Origin: Methylibium sp035762065
GTDB lineage: Bacteria; Pseudomonadota; Gammaproteobacteria; Burkholderiales; Burkholderiaceae_C
DNA: 64,000 nucleotides
Assembly: GCF_035762065.1 (NCBI RefSeq)
Contig: NZ_DASTPW010000050.1
Location: 185,797 to 249,796 of the forward strand
Direction: 5' to 3'
Part shown: positions 18,504 to 26,948 of the stretch, piece by piece
Layout of the letters: the number at the start of each line of letters is the position of its first letter
Position numbering within the stretch: position 1 is the first letter of the stretch
Made by a program: the position numbers and the translations under genes
Notes under the pieces: model-generated
The model's input: the letters and a program-made list of their open reading frames with translations, nothing else
Database searches by the model: none
What the model was told of the DNA's origin: nothing

Positions 18504-19361
18504 ATGACCGACTTCCGATTCGACTTCAGCTTTCCGCGCGAGGTGCGCCGCGCCGCCGCACGCAAGCTGCTGCGCGCCTCGGACGGCGACACGCCGGTGA
18601 TCGAGCAGCCGATCCGCATGGTCTCGGTCGACACGCCCGAGAAAGCCGGCTACGCCGGCCGCGCCGAGCTTGCGCAAGCCAAGCTCGACACCTGCCGCGA
18701 GCGCCTCGCCGGCGACTTCTACAAGGCGCTGCCGAAGGGCTTGCGCGGCTACCTCGCCGACAAGCTCGACGCCGAGGCCGCCGCCCGCCACATCGAAGCG
18801 GGCGAGCGCGCCGGCGCCTTCTTCGACGCGATGCTCGAAGAGCGCCTGACGCGGCCCGACGGCCGCAAGCGCCGCGTCGCCACCATCCCCACCGGCCAGA
18901 TCATCGACAGCTACTCGCGCCTGCTCGCCTACCTCGCGCCGTACTTCGACGCCAACGAGCTGCCGCCCAAGGACGACCCGCGCCGGCGCACGTTCAACCT
19001 CGACATGGTCGCCGCCGGCTGGGCCGCCTTCTTCCCGCTCTACCCGAGCCTGCCGGGCAATGCCGAGCTGGCGTTGATCTGCAGCGACGCCGAGACGGCC
19101 TGGAAAAAGAAGCGCGGCGCCTGGAAGGACTTCGGCCGCTCGCTGCTGCTCGGCTACGAGTACCGGATGTGCATCAAGCTCGGCACCGCGAAGACCGCGA
19201 AGGCCGGCCTTGACGAAGCCTTCCAGCGCAGCTGCGTCGATCTGCGCTCGATGAAGGACCTGGGTCCGCACGGCTTCTGGCAGATCGCGCCGCCGTACCG
19301 GCTGTGGTACTGGCTTGAAGACCGGGCGCAGGCGCGACGCGATCTCGGGCTCGGCGCCTAG
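18504..19361 (+). CDS. Thermonuclease-fold (SNase-like) protein
   Basis: A 285-residue protein with an N-terminal OB-fold nuclease-like block. 'GDTPVIEQPIRMVSVDTPEKAGYAG' (about residues 26-50) matches the Asp-Gly-Asp-Thr and 'R-hydrophobic-Asp-x-Pro-Glu' motifs of staphylococcal-nuclease-like enzymes, and 'SYSRLLAYLAPY' and 'NLDMVAAGWAAFFPLYP' match the later strands. The region between them is longer than in classic thermonuclease. There is no signal peptide, so it is intracellular, unlike the secreted enzyme. In-frame ATG 18492 or TTG 18486 are possible earlier starts. Nuclease activity is inferred from fold only. Confidence 0.68.
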   Translation: MTDFRFDFSFPREVRRAAARKLLRASDGDTPVIEQPIRMVSVDTPEKAGYAGRAELAQAKLDTCRERLAGDFYKALPKGLRGYLADKLDAEAAARHIEAGERAGAFFDAMLEERLTRPDGRKRRVATIPTGQIIDSYSRLLAYLAPYFDANELPPKDDPRRRTFNLDMVAAGWAAFFPLYPSLPGNAELALICSDAETAWKKKRGAWKDFGRSLLLGYEYRMCIKLGTAKTAKAGLDEAFQRSCVDLRSMKDLGPHGFWQIAPPYRLWYWLEDRAQARRDLGLGA

Positions 19362-19416
19362 CCGGGCCGAGGCCGGCCGGCAAAGCCTTGCCGCACAGCG
19401 CTTAGGGACTCTGCTC

Positions 19417-19435
19417 GATGAGAGTCGTTCGCATC
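19417..19435. promoter_or_regulatory. Candidate Fur box upstream of the siderophore receptor
   Basis: GATGAGAGTCGTTCGCATC is a degenerate match to the 19-bp Fur consensus GATAATGATAATCATTATC, best at both ends. It lies 100 bases upstream of the receptor start in the only AT-richer part of the 173-base gap. Context (receptor, FecI sigma, siderophore genes) supports iron control; the sequence match alone is weak. Confidence 0.35.
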
Positions 19436-19534
19436 TAGACTGGCTTCCAGCTACCCAAAAGGCCGCGCAATCCTCGCGTGGCGGTCGGCGCTCGAGGCGT
19501 TGCCGGCCGACCCACCACCCGAGGAGTCTTCGCC

Positions 19535-21703
19535 TTGCGATCGACCGCGCGCCGCGCCATCCCTTCCCGTCTTCATTCGATCGCCTGCGCCTGCGTCTGC
19601 CTGGGCGCCGCAGGCGGCACGGCCCAGGCCCAGCAAGGCGGTGCCGCGCCGCCCGACGCGGCCGCATCGGCTTCCGAGCCCGCGGCCAGGCTGCCGGCGA
19701 TCACCGTCACCGGGCGCCGCGCCGGCGAGGCCGAGGCCTACGGCGCCGGCGCCTCCAGCACCGCGACACGGCTCGAGCTGAAGCTGCGCGAGACGCCGCA
19801 GTCGATCAGCGTCGTGCCGCGCGCGCTGATCGACGACTTCGTGCTGAACGACGTGAACGACCTGCTCGCCAGCGTCACCGGCGTCAGCGTCGAGCGCGTC
19901 GAGCCGGATCGCACCTACTTCTCGGTGCGCGGCTTCGAGGTGTCGAACTTCCAGATCGACGGCGTCGGCCTGCCCTTCGCCACCGGCGACCAGATCGGCA
20001 ACCTCGACACCGCGCCGTACGAGCGGGTGGAGGTGCTGCGCGGCGCGAACGGGCTGCTGTCGTCGACCGGCAACCCTTCGGCCACCGTCAATTTCGTGCG
20101 CAAGCGCCCGAGCCGCGAGTTGAAGGCGAGCGCGGCCCTGGGCTTCGGCTCCTGGGGCCGGCGCCGCGTCGATGCCGACGTCGGCGGCGCACTCGACGCC
20201 GGCGGCAGCGTGCGCGGCCGCCTGAGCGCCGCGGCGCAGGACGGCGACAGCTACCTCGACCGCTACGCGCTTTCGAAGCGGCTGGTTGCCGGCATCGTGG
20301 AGGTCGACCTCGCGCCGGGCAGCATGCTCGCGCTCGGCCATGCGCGGCAGCACAACCGGCCCACCGGCGTGATGTGGGGGACGCTGCCGCTGTACGACAG
20401 CAGCGGCGCGCCGACCCGCTACCCGACCGAGGCCAGCTCGGCGCCGCCGTGGAGCTTCTGGAACAGCGACGACACCCAGACCTTCGCCGAACTGAGCCAG
20501 CGCCTGGGCGCCGGGTGGGAGGCCAAGGCGGTGTTGACCCACCGCGAGCTGAAGTCGGACGCCGAGCTGTTCTTCGTCACCGGCCAGCCCGATGCGCTCA
20601 CGCGCGACGGCCTCGCGAGCTTCCCGTCGAAGTACGGCAGCAAGGAGACGCAGAAGATCGTCGACCTGCAGCTCGCCGGCCCCTTCACGCTGGCCGGGCG
20701 CCGGCACCGGCTGGTGCTCGGCGTGAACGCCGGGCGCAGCGACAACGCGCTTCGCTCCAGCAACGACGACGGCGGCCTTCCCCTGTCCGAGGCCGAGATG
20801 CTCGCCGGCAGCTTTCCGCGCCCGGCCTTCGATCAGGGCGTGACGGGCCAGGCCGACTTCTCGAACCGGCGCAGCTCGCTGTATGGGGTTGCACGCTTCG
20901 AGCTCGCCGACGCGCTGCACCTGATGACCGGCGCCAACCTCACCCGCGCCACCAGCCGTGGCACGAGCTACGGCGTCGCGCACGACTACGCCGAGACGAA
21001 GCTCACGCCCTATGCCGGCGTGACCTGGGACCTCGACGCCCACCACACGCTGTACGGCAGCTACGGCGCCATCTTCAATCCGCAGACGCAGATCGACGCG
21101 GCGGGCAACGTGCTCGCGCCCATCGAAGGCAGCAACGCCGAGCTGGGCGTCAAGGGCGAATGGATGGACGGCCGGCTGAACGGCTCCTTCGCGCTGTTCC
21201 GCGTGCGGCAGGACAACACCGCCGAGGCGCTGCCCTTCGACGCAGCGCTGGGCCGGACGGCCTACCGCGGCATCGACGCCACCGCCACCGGCTTCGAGCT
21301 CGACGTCGCCGGCACGCCGGCGCCCGGCTGGCAGCTCGGCGGCGGCTACACGCAGATGCGCATCGAGGACCCCGACGGCGCCGCGACGCGCACCTACGTG
21401 CCGCGCAGGACGCTGCGCCTGACCACCAGCTTGCGGCTGCCCTTCGTCGAAGCTTTGAAGCTCGGCGCCAGCCTGCGCTGGCAGAGCCGCATCGAGCGCC
21501 GCGACGGCGCGGTGGTCACGCGGCAGGGCGCCTACGGGCTGCTCGACCTCGTCGCGACCTACGACTTCTCGCGCCGGTGGAGCCTGAGCGCGAAGATCGA
21601 GAACGCGACCGACAAGCGCCACCTCAACAGCCTGATGTGGCCCGACCAGGCCTTCTACGGCGCGCCCCGCAGCGGCTGGCTGAGCCTGCGATGGACGTAC
21701 TGA
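19535..21703 (+). CDS. TonB-dependent siderophore receptor
   Basis: A 722-residue outer-membrane receptor that imports a ferric siderophore with TonB energy. The TTG at 19535 follows GAGGAG at good spacing and begins a signal peptide ending near 'GGTAQAQ'. 'LPAITVTGRR' is the TonB box. The plug domain includes 'RETPQSISVVPRALIDDF', 'SVRGFEVSNFQIDGVGLPF' and 'YERVEVLRGANGLLSSTGNPSATVNFVRKRP'-type motifs (residues about 90-190). The 22-strand barrel ends in a terminal aromatic ('LSLRWTY'). It lacks a long N-terminal signalling domain of the FecA type, although a FecI gene overlaps its end. The FoxA/FauA-like ferrioxamine/alcaligin branch is plausible. Confidence 0.92.
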   Translation: MRSTARRAIPSRLHSIACACVCLGAAGGTAQAQQGGAAPPDAAASASEPAARLPAITVTGRRAGEAEAYGAGASSTATRLELKLRETPQSISVVPRALIDDFVLNDVNDLLASVTGVSVERVEPDRTYFSVRGFEVSNFQIDGVGLPFATGDQIGNLDTAPYERVEVLRGANGLLSSTGNPSATVNFVRKRPSRELKASAALGFGSWGRRRVDADVGGALDAGGSVRGRLSAAAQDGDSYLDRYALSKRLVAGIVEVDLAPGSMLALGHARQHNRPTGVMWGTLPLYDSSGAPTRYPTEASSAPPWSFWNSDDTQTFAELSQRLGAGWEAKAVLTHRELKSDAELFFVTGQPDALTRDGLASFPSKYGSKETQKIVDLQLAGPFTLAGRRHRLVLGVNAGRSDNALRSSNDDGGLPLSEAEMLAGSFPRPAFDQGVTGQADFSNRRSSLYGVARFELADALHLMTGANLTRATSRGTSYGVAHDYAETKLTPYAGVTWDLDAHHTLYGSYGAIFNPQTQIDAAGNVLAPIEGSNAELGVKGEWMDGRLNGSFALFRVRQDNTAEALPFDAALGRTAYRGIDATATGFELDVAGTPAPGWQLGGGYTQMRIEDPDGAATRTYVPRRTLRLTTSLRLPFVEALKLGASLRWQSRIERRDGAVVTRQGAYGLLDLVATYDFSRRWSLSAKIENATDKRHLNSLMWPDQAFYGAPRSGWLSLRWTY

Positions 21704-22245
21704 GCGCGCCGGGCGGCGGCACGCTCGAGGTCCGCCGCGATGCGGGCGACCGCTGGAGCGAGGTCTTCGCCGTCCACCGCACGCAGCTCGCGCGCGCGGC
21801 GCGGCGCGTCGTCGGCGATGCCCACCTCGCCGAAGACCTGGTGCACGACGCCTACCTGCGCATCGCCGAGGGCCCGCAGGCGCGCGACGCGCCGGAGCAG
21901 CCGCTGTCGTATGCCCATCGGGTGGTGCGCAACCTCGCGCTCGACCGCTGCCGCCGCGACGCGCTCGAGTCCCGCCTGTTCGAACCCGAGGACGCCGGCG
22001 CGGCCGTCGCCGCGCCCTCGGCGCATTCGCCCGAGACGATGGCGATCGACCGCCACCAGCTCGCGTGCGTCGCCGGGGCGCTGCGCGCGCTGCCCGAACG
22101 CACGCGCCGCGCCTTCGAGCTCTACCGGCTCGAAGGGCGCACGCAGCGCGACATCGGCGTCGAGCTCGGCGTGTCGGCGGCCACCGTCAACGCGCTGATC
22201 CGCGAGGCGCTCGAACACTGCCGCGCCGCGGTGCGCGCGCGCTGA
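21691..22245 (+). CDS. FecI-type ECF sigma factor
   Basis: A 184-residue extracytoplasmic-function sigma factor. Region 2 is 'LARAARRVVGDAHLAEDLVHDAYLRI' (about residues 32-57) and region 4 is 'CVAGALRALPERTRRAFELYRLEGRTQRDIGVELGVSAATVNALI' (about 128-172) with its helix-turn-helix. Its ATG at 21691 lies inside the end of the receptor gene (13-base overlap), so the two are translationally linked. Such sigma factors drive receptor transcription when the ferric siderophore is present. The partner anti-sigma gene just downstream is unusually short. Confidence 0.88.
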   Translation: MDVLSAPGGGTLEVRRDAGDRWSEVFAVHRTQLARAARRVVGDAHLAEDLVHDAYLRIAEGPQARDAPEQPLSYAHRVVRNLALDRCRRDALESRLFEPEDAGAAVAAPSAHSPETMAIDRHQLACVAGALRALPERTRRAFELYRLEGRTQRDIGVELGVSAATVNALIREALEHCRAAVRAR

Positions 22246-22284
22246 GCCGCTGCCTACACTTTCGCCCTCCGTGCTGGAGGGGCG

Positions 22285-22536
22285 ATGGCCGACGAGCCGA
22301 CGAACGAAGCGATCGAGCAGGAAGCCATCGGCTGGGTGATGGCCTTGCACGACGCGCCGCCGAACGATCCGGCCTTGCGCGAGGCGCTGGCGCAATGGCT
22401 CGCGCGCGGGCCGGCGCAGCGCGCGGCCTATGCCGAGGCCCGGCGCGTGTGGCTGCTCACCGGGCTGCTGCCGCCGGCGGATCGGGCCGACGACCTGCCG
22501 CAAGCCCCGGCCACGTCGCCCCAGCGGCTGCCTTGA
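22285..22536 (+). CDS. Minimal FecR-like protein (DUF4880 domain only)
   Basis: An 83-residue protein with GGAGGGG before the ATG. Residues 8-62 match the N-terminal cytoplasmic domain of FecR/PupR anti-sigma factors (DUF4880): 'EAIGWVMALHDAPPNDPALREALAQWLARGPAQRAAYAEARRVW'-type, split here as 'EAIGWVMALHDAP' and 'REALAQWLARGPAQRAAY'. A Pro-rich tail then ends the protein. There is no transmembrane helix and no periplasmic FecR domain, so it cannot receive a signal from the receptor. The frame closes with a normal stop and I found no downstream continuation. It could still bind the adjacent sigma factor in the cytoplasm. Confidence 0.75.
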   Translation: MADEPTNEAIEQEAIGWVMALHDAPPNDPALREALAQWLARGPAQRAAYAEARRVWLLTGLLPPADRADDLPQAPATSPQRLP

Positions 22537-22590
22537 GCCGCGCCCTCCTCGAGCAGGTCGGCTCACGCGCGACCGCGCAGGGCGGCTTCG

Positions 22591-23322
22591 TCATCGCCGT
22601 GCGTTCAGGCAGGCGATGCGTTCGGGCAGCGGGCGCCGCGGGCAGGTCGCGCAGCGCTGGGCGTCGCGGCAGCGGAAGTCCAGGCAGCAGACCTTGCGCT
22701 CCAGCCCCAGCGCTTCGTCGCCCGCGCAGTCGCGGTAGCTGAAGAAACCGCTTTCGCCGTGCAGGGCCAGCGCGTCGAGCCATCGGGCGCCGACGGCGCG
22801 GGTGCGCGCCGCCGTCCAGCGCCGCCGCCGGCGCAGCGCGAGCACCGCGGCGAGCACGCAGTCGGCGCAGGTGCGCCGGGCCGCCTTGGCGTGCAAGGGC
22901 GCGCAGGCCTGCCAGCGCGGCAGCAGGGTGGCGATGCCCGCGGCGGCCTGCGCGGCGGCCGTGCGCAGGCGCTCGGCTTCGCCGGCCGCCGGCGTGGCGT
23001 GCGCGGCCCAGCGGTAGCCCTGCACCTCGCCGTCGGCCGCGACGCCGATCGACAGTCGATCGAGATCGACCCGCGTGCGGCCCGCATGCACCGCGAACAC
23101 CGCGAGGTACAGCGGCTGCCACACCAGCCGGCCCCAGCCGCGCAGCGCCGCGAAGGCCGCGCCGGCTTCGGGATGCCGCGTCGCTCCGTGGCCGCGCACC
23201 GCGGCGAGCCGCTCGGTCGCATGCCATGGCGGCGCCGCGGCCCCGGCCTCGACGACGCGACCCTGCCACCCCGGCACGAGCCGCGCCGCCTCGGCCACCA
23301 GCGCGGCCAGCGGCGGCGTCAT
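22591..23322 (-). CDS. FhuF-like siderophore ferric-iron reductase
   Basis: A 243-residue protein of the FhuF-related siderophore-ferric reductase group, which removes iron from imported hydroxamates by reduction in the cytoplasm. The C-terminus carries the [2Fe-2S]-type cysteine arrangement 'VCCLDFRCRDAQRCATCP' (Cys-Cys ... Cys-x2-Cys). The mid-part has 'RGWGRLVWQPLYLAVFAVH', typical of this family. Its ATG overlaps the stop of the synthetase gene by ATGA, so it is the last gene of the biosynthetic operon. It faces the FecR-like gene end to end across a 54-base gap. Confidence 0.83.
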   Translation of the reverse strand: MTPPLAALVAEAARLVPGWQGRVVEAGAAAPPWHATERLAAVRGHGATRHPEAGAAFAALRGWGRLVWQPLYLAVFAVHAGRTRVDLDRLSIGVAADGEVQGYRWAAHATPAAGEAERLRTAAAQAAAGIATLLPRWQACAPLHAKAARRTCADCVLAAVLALRRRRRWTAARTRAVGARWLDALALHGESGFFSYRDCAGDEALGLERKVCCLDFRCRDAQRCATCPRRPLPERIACLNARR

Positions 23323-25175
23323 GCCGGCGACGCGGCGCCGCGCGCGGTTGCGGCCTCGCGGCGCGGCGGCCGGAAGCGGGCGATCGGGTTCGGCAGCCGG
23401 CCCGCCATCTTCAGGCTCGACGCCGGATCGGCGAGGTTGACCATCTGGCGGTTGTCGGCGAGCTGCAGGCGGTTCAGGCAGGAATGCAGGAAGTCGTCGG
23501 CGAACAGGTCGTGCGCCTCGAACTTGCGGCGGTACTGCGGCTGCGCGCGCTGGTAGTCGATCACGCACTCGGCGACGAGGCGCCAGAAGTCGTCTTCCTC
23601 GCAAAGCTCGGCATCGACCAGCGTCTGGCTCAGGAAGCGGAAGAAGCCGTCGAACACGTCGATGAAGATCGCGAGCAGCTTGAACTCGTGCGGCACCTCG
23701 ACCGCGAGACGCTCGATGCCGGCCGGCAGCTGCGCCTGCTTGTCGAGGATCGCCGACTCCTCGGCGATGTCCTTCATGAGCACGCGCACCGGCACGTGGT
23801 CGGCCATCACCAGGATCAGGTTCTCGCCGTGCGGCATGAACACCAGGTCGTGCGCGTAGAAGCAGTGCAGCAGCGGCGCGAGGTAGGCGCGCAGGTAGCG
23901 GCGCAGCCAGGCCTGCGCATCGAGCCCCGAGCGCCGCACCAGCGCGCTCAGCAGCGCGCGTCCGTCGCGGTCCACGTGCAGCAGCGCGGCCATCGTCATC
24001 GGCCGCTCGCCGCGCTGCAGGCGCGGCAGCGGGCTCTCGCGCCACAGGCACGAGAGCATCTTCTTGTAGGGGCTGTCGGTCGTGATCGCCGCTTCGTAGT
24101 GGCGGTGGCGGAAGCCGATCGAGGCGACCTCGCGCAGGATCGAGAAGCCGTGCTCGCGCAGGACGGCGTCGCCCTCGACGAGGCCGTGGATCCATTCGTT
24201 GATCGCCGGCGTACCCGCCATGTAGCGCGGCGACAGGCCGCGCATGAAGCCCATGTTGAGGATCGCCAGCGAGGTCTTGACGTAGTGGCGCGTCGGGCGG
24301 TCGAGGTTGAAGTAGGTGCGGATCGACTGCTGCGGCTGGTAGAGGTCCTCGCCGTGGCCGAGGCAGACGATGTCGCGCTGCGCGACGTGCGCCGCGAACG
24401 CGATCGACAGCTTCTCGAACCATTGCCACGGATGCGCCGGCATGAACAGGTAGTCGGCCTCGTCGAGGCCCAGGCGCTGCAGGTCGGCCGCGAAGCGCCG
24501 GCGCAGCGGGCGGCCCAGCTCCTCGTCCATCAGCGCGTCGTAGCTCAGCGTGGACAGGCTCGCGAAGTGCGCGTGCTCGCGCCGCACCGCCAGCCAGACG
24601 AGGCGCAGGCCGCGCCCCGCCTCGGGCGCGTAGGCGCGGTAGTCCTCGGCGTCGAAGCCGAGCCGGCCGTTGTTCGCGACGAAGCCCGGGTGGCCCTCGC
24701 TCATCGCGTGCTCGAAAGTCTGGAAGTCCATCGCCTCGGCCAGCATCGCGCTCGTCGGCTTGTCCGCGCGCTGCTTGAAGGCCGCGCCGTAGAGCGTGCT
24801 GCTGAGCTCGTCGAGGTACACCGGCAGCAGCTCGGCGCGCAGGCCGAGTCGCTCCTTGAAGTCGATCACGAAGTCGAGCGCGTCCGGCTCGCGGACCTCG
24901 CCGCGCACGCGCCGCTCGATCGACGCCAGGTCGATGCGCCAGTGGCGCAGCGCCATCGCCTGCGCCTCGAAGCGGTAGCTGGCGTCTGGCCCGGCGTCGA
25001 GCGACCAGCGCTGCCAGCCACGGCGTGCGGCCGGGCCGAGCGACTGCGGCACGAGCAGCAGCTCGTGCGAGAACTCGGCGATCGCCTTGCGCACCAGCAG
25101 GCGGTTGACCCGCGCCCAGACGCCGGGCTCCAGGTGGGCGGCCGCCTCGGCGGGCGAAGACAGGCAAGCGTTCAT
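23319..25175 (-). CDS. IucA/IucC-family NIS siderophore synthetase (AlcC-like)
   Basis: A 618-residue NRPS-independent siderophore synthetase, which uses ATP to adenylate a carboxylate and condense it with an amine or hydroxamate. Family motifs seen are 'GHPGFVANNGRLGFDAEDYR' (about residues 159-178), 'LFMPAHPWQW' (written 'FMPAHPWQW', about 246), 'KTSLAILNMGFMRGLSP' (about 295) and 'FMPHGENLILVMADHVPVRV' (about 439). Similarity and context point to the AlcC/PubC/DfoC branch, which joins and cyclises succinylated N-hydroxydiamines. It overlaps the acyltransferase gene before it and the reductase gene after it by ATGA. It is the only such synthetase in the locus. Confidence 0.92.
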   Translation of the reverse strand: MNACLSSPAEAAAHLEPGVWARVNRLLVRKAIAEFSHELLLVPQSLGPAARRGWQRWSLDAGPDASYRFEAQAMALRHWRIDLASIERRVRGEVREPDALDFVIDFKERLGLRAELLPVYLDELSSTLYGAAFKQRADKPTSAMLAEAMDFQTFEHAMSEGHPGFVANNGRLGFDAEDYRAYAPEAGRGLRLVWLAVRREHAHFASLSTLSYDALMDEELGRPLRRRFAADLQRLGLDEADYLFMPAHPWQWFEKLSIAFAAHVAQRDIVCLGHGEDLYQPQQSIRTYFNLDRPTRHYVKTSLAILNMGFMRGLSPRYMAGTPAINEWIHGLVEGDAVLREHGFSILREVASIGFRHRHYEAAITTDSPYKKMLSCLWRESPLPRLQRGERPMTMAALLHVDRDGRALLSALVRRSGLDAQAWLRRYLRAYLAPLLHCFYAHDLVFMPHGENLILVMADHVPVRVLMKDIAEESAILDKQAQLPAGIERLAVEVPHEFKLLAIFIDVFDGFFRFLSQTLVDAELCEEDDFWRLVAECVIDYQRAQPQYRRKFEAHDLFADDFLHSCLNRLQLADNRQMVNLADPASSLKMAGRLPNPIARFRPPRREAATARGAASPA

Positions 25176-25759
25176 TCGACGATCTCCTCGGTTCGGGACA
25201 GGACGAAGCGCTCGCGCGTGCAGAAGGCCAGCGCGGCGCGCTTCCCGGACAGCTGCACCGCGCGGTCGTAGACGAAGCCGACCGCGCGGTTGAGCGCGTG
25301 CACCTTGGCGTTGCGCACATCAGGCTCCACGACGACGCGCTTGGCATGCAGGCGCTCGAAGATGAAGCGCATCAGCGCGTCGAACACCCGGCGCGTGAAG
25401 CCGTGCACGGGCACGTCCGGCGGGCCGACGAAGACGTGCATGCCGACGTCTCCGGCGCGCACCGGGTAGTGCCGTGCCAGCTCGTCGTGCGCCGGGTCGT
25501 AGCACTCGAGCACGAAGGCCGGGCGCCCGCGCCACAGGCCGACGCAGGCGAGCGCATGCGGGCTGCGCGCGAGCGCGAGGTAGGCCTCGCGGACCTCGTG
25601 CTCGCCCTTGTGCTGCATGCCCCAGAAGCCCGCGTGCGGCAGCGTGAACCAGTGGTGCATCCAGGCGGCGTCGGCCGCGGGGTCGAGCGCGCGGATGCGC
25701 AGCTCGCCGCAGACGAAGGGCGTGGCGTCGAGCGCGCCGGCGTGCAGCTCAAGCGGCAT
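25172..25759 (-). CDS. Siderophore N-acyltransferase (AlcB/IucB-like GNAT)
   Basis: A 195-residue GNAT-fold acyltransferase of the IucB/AlcB family that acylates the N-hydroxyamine (commonly with succinyl-CoA in the AlcB branch). Seen are 'MHHWFTLPHAGFWGMQHKG' (about residues 34-52), 'PAFVLECYDPAHDELARHY' (about 79-97), 'VGMHVFVGPP', and the CoA-binding end 'RVVVEPDVRNAKVHALNRAVGF'. The ATG at 25759 overlaps the exporter gene by 11 bases; an in-frame TTG at 25774 is an alternative start. The downstream synthetase overlaps by ATGA. Confidence 0.88.
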   Translation of the reverse strand: MPLELHAGALDATPFVCGELRIRALDPAADAAWMHHWFTLPHAGFWGMQHKGEHEVREAYLALARSPHALACVGLWRGRPAFVLECYDPAHDELARHYPVRAGDVGMHVFVGPPDVPVHGFTRRVFDALMRFIFERLHAKRVVVEPDVRNAKVHALNRAVGFVYDRAVQLSGKRAALAFCTRERFVLSRTEEIVE

Positions 25760-26948
25760 GGCGGCCACCGGCAAGGGGCAAGGCGGCCGGCGCGCGATCG
25801 GGCAGCAGCAGCCGTTCGAGCAGCGCGCTCGCCGCGAAGCCGGCGACGGCGACCGCGAAGGTGATCGCGAGGCCGTGCCGCTCGACCAGCGCGCCCGCGG
25901 CGAACGACGCTAGCAGCACGCCGAAGTTCTGGAAGAAGTTGAAGACGCTGAAGTCGCGCGCGTAGCGCTCGGGCGCGCTCAGGCGAAACAGCAGCACCTC
26001 CAGCTTCACGACCAGCTGGAACAGGGCCCAGCCGAACAGCACGCGGCCGAGCAGCACGGCCCACCATGCCGGCCCGGCCTGCAGCAGCAGCCCGGCCGCG
26101 CCGAGCAGCAGGTTGGGGAACACCGCGTCGGGCAGCCGGCGGCCGCGCGCGCGCAGGCGCTGGTTGACGACCAGCGCGGCCAGCGCCACGCCGCCCGGGA
26201 TCGCGAAGACGAGGCCGGCGACGAGCTGATCGCCCGAGCCCGACACCGCCGCCCAGTGAAGCGAGAAGAACGGGCGGATCAGGTAGGCGCTGAAGTCGAA
26301 CAGCATCACCAGCGCGCACAGCGGCAGCACGCGCCGCCACCGGCCGGTGTCGCGCGAGGCCGGCGCCTCGGGCGCGGCGGCCGGCTCGGCCGCCGCGGCG
26401 TGGCCGCCGCGCAGCAGCCAGCCGCACACCGCCATCTGCGCGAAGTCGCCGGCCGCCATCAGGCCCACGCAGGCGGCCGGCCCGGCGTGCTGCATCACGT
26501 GGCCGCCGGCGCCCGCCGCGAGGATGCCGCCGACGTGCACCACCACCGACAGCAGGCCGATCGTGTGCGCATGCGTCGCCGGCGGCTGCATGCGCATCAG
26601 GTAGGGGTACATCAGCAGGTAGCTGCTCTTGCACATGAACATCGGGATCGTCAGCAGCCAGTAGCCGAGCACGTCGTCGGCGAGGCCGCTGGCCAGGCAC
26701 AGCGTGCCGGCCGCACCCTGCGTGAAGAGCAGCAGCCGCAGCGTGTCGATGCGCCGCGCGAGCCGGGCCCACAGCGGCAGCGTGCACATCACCGCGATCG
26801 AGATCGCCGCGACGTAGGCGCCGACGTGCAAGGCGCTCGTCACGCCGTAGCGGCGCTCGAAGAACTGCGGATAGAAGGCGATCAGCACCGCGTCGCTCAC
26901 CACCGCGCAGGCCGACATCGCGACGATCGCGGTGCGCAGTGGCTTCAC
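25749..26948 (-). CDS. MFS siderophore exporter (AlcS-like)
   Basis: A 399-residue major-facilitator protein with about 12 membrane helices. These include 'FYPQFFERRYGVTSALHVGAYVAA' near the N-terminus, 'SYLLMYPYLMRMQPPATHA' in the middle and 'ARDFSVFNFFQNFGVLLASFAAG' near the end. Its place between the monooxygenase and acyltransferase genes makes export of the finished siderophore the natural role, as for AlcS in Bordetella. It starts with GTG at 26948 in a GTGA overlap with the monooxygenase stop. Import of ferric siderophore across the inner membrane is the less likely alternative. Confidence 0.85.
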   Translation of the reverse strand: MKPLRTAIVAMSACAVVSDAVLIAFYPQFFERRYGVTSALHVGAYVAAISIAVMCTLPLWARLARRIDTLRLLLFTQGAAGTLCLASGLADDVLGYWLLTIPMFMCKSSYLLMYPYLMRMQPPATHAHTIGLLSVVVHVGGILAAGAGGHVMQHAGPAACVGLMAAGDFAQMAVCGWLLRGGHAAAAEPAAAPEAPASRDTGRWRRVLPLCALVMLFDFSAYLIRPFFSLHWAAVSGSGDQLVAGLVFAIPGGVALAALVVNQRLRARGRRLPDAVFPNLLLGAAGLLLQAGPAWWAVLLGRVLFGWALFQLVVKLEVLLFRLSAPERYARDFSVFNFFQNFGVLLASFAAGALVERHGLAITFAVAVAGFAASALLERLLLPDRAPAALPLAGGRHAA

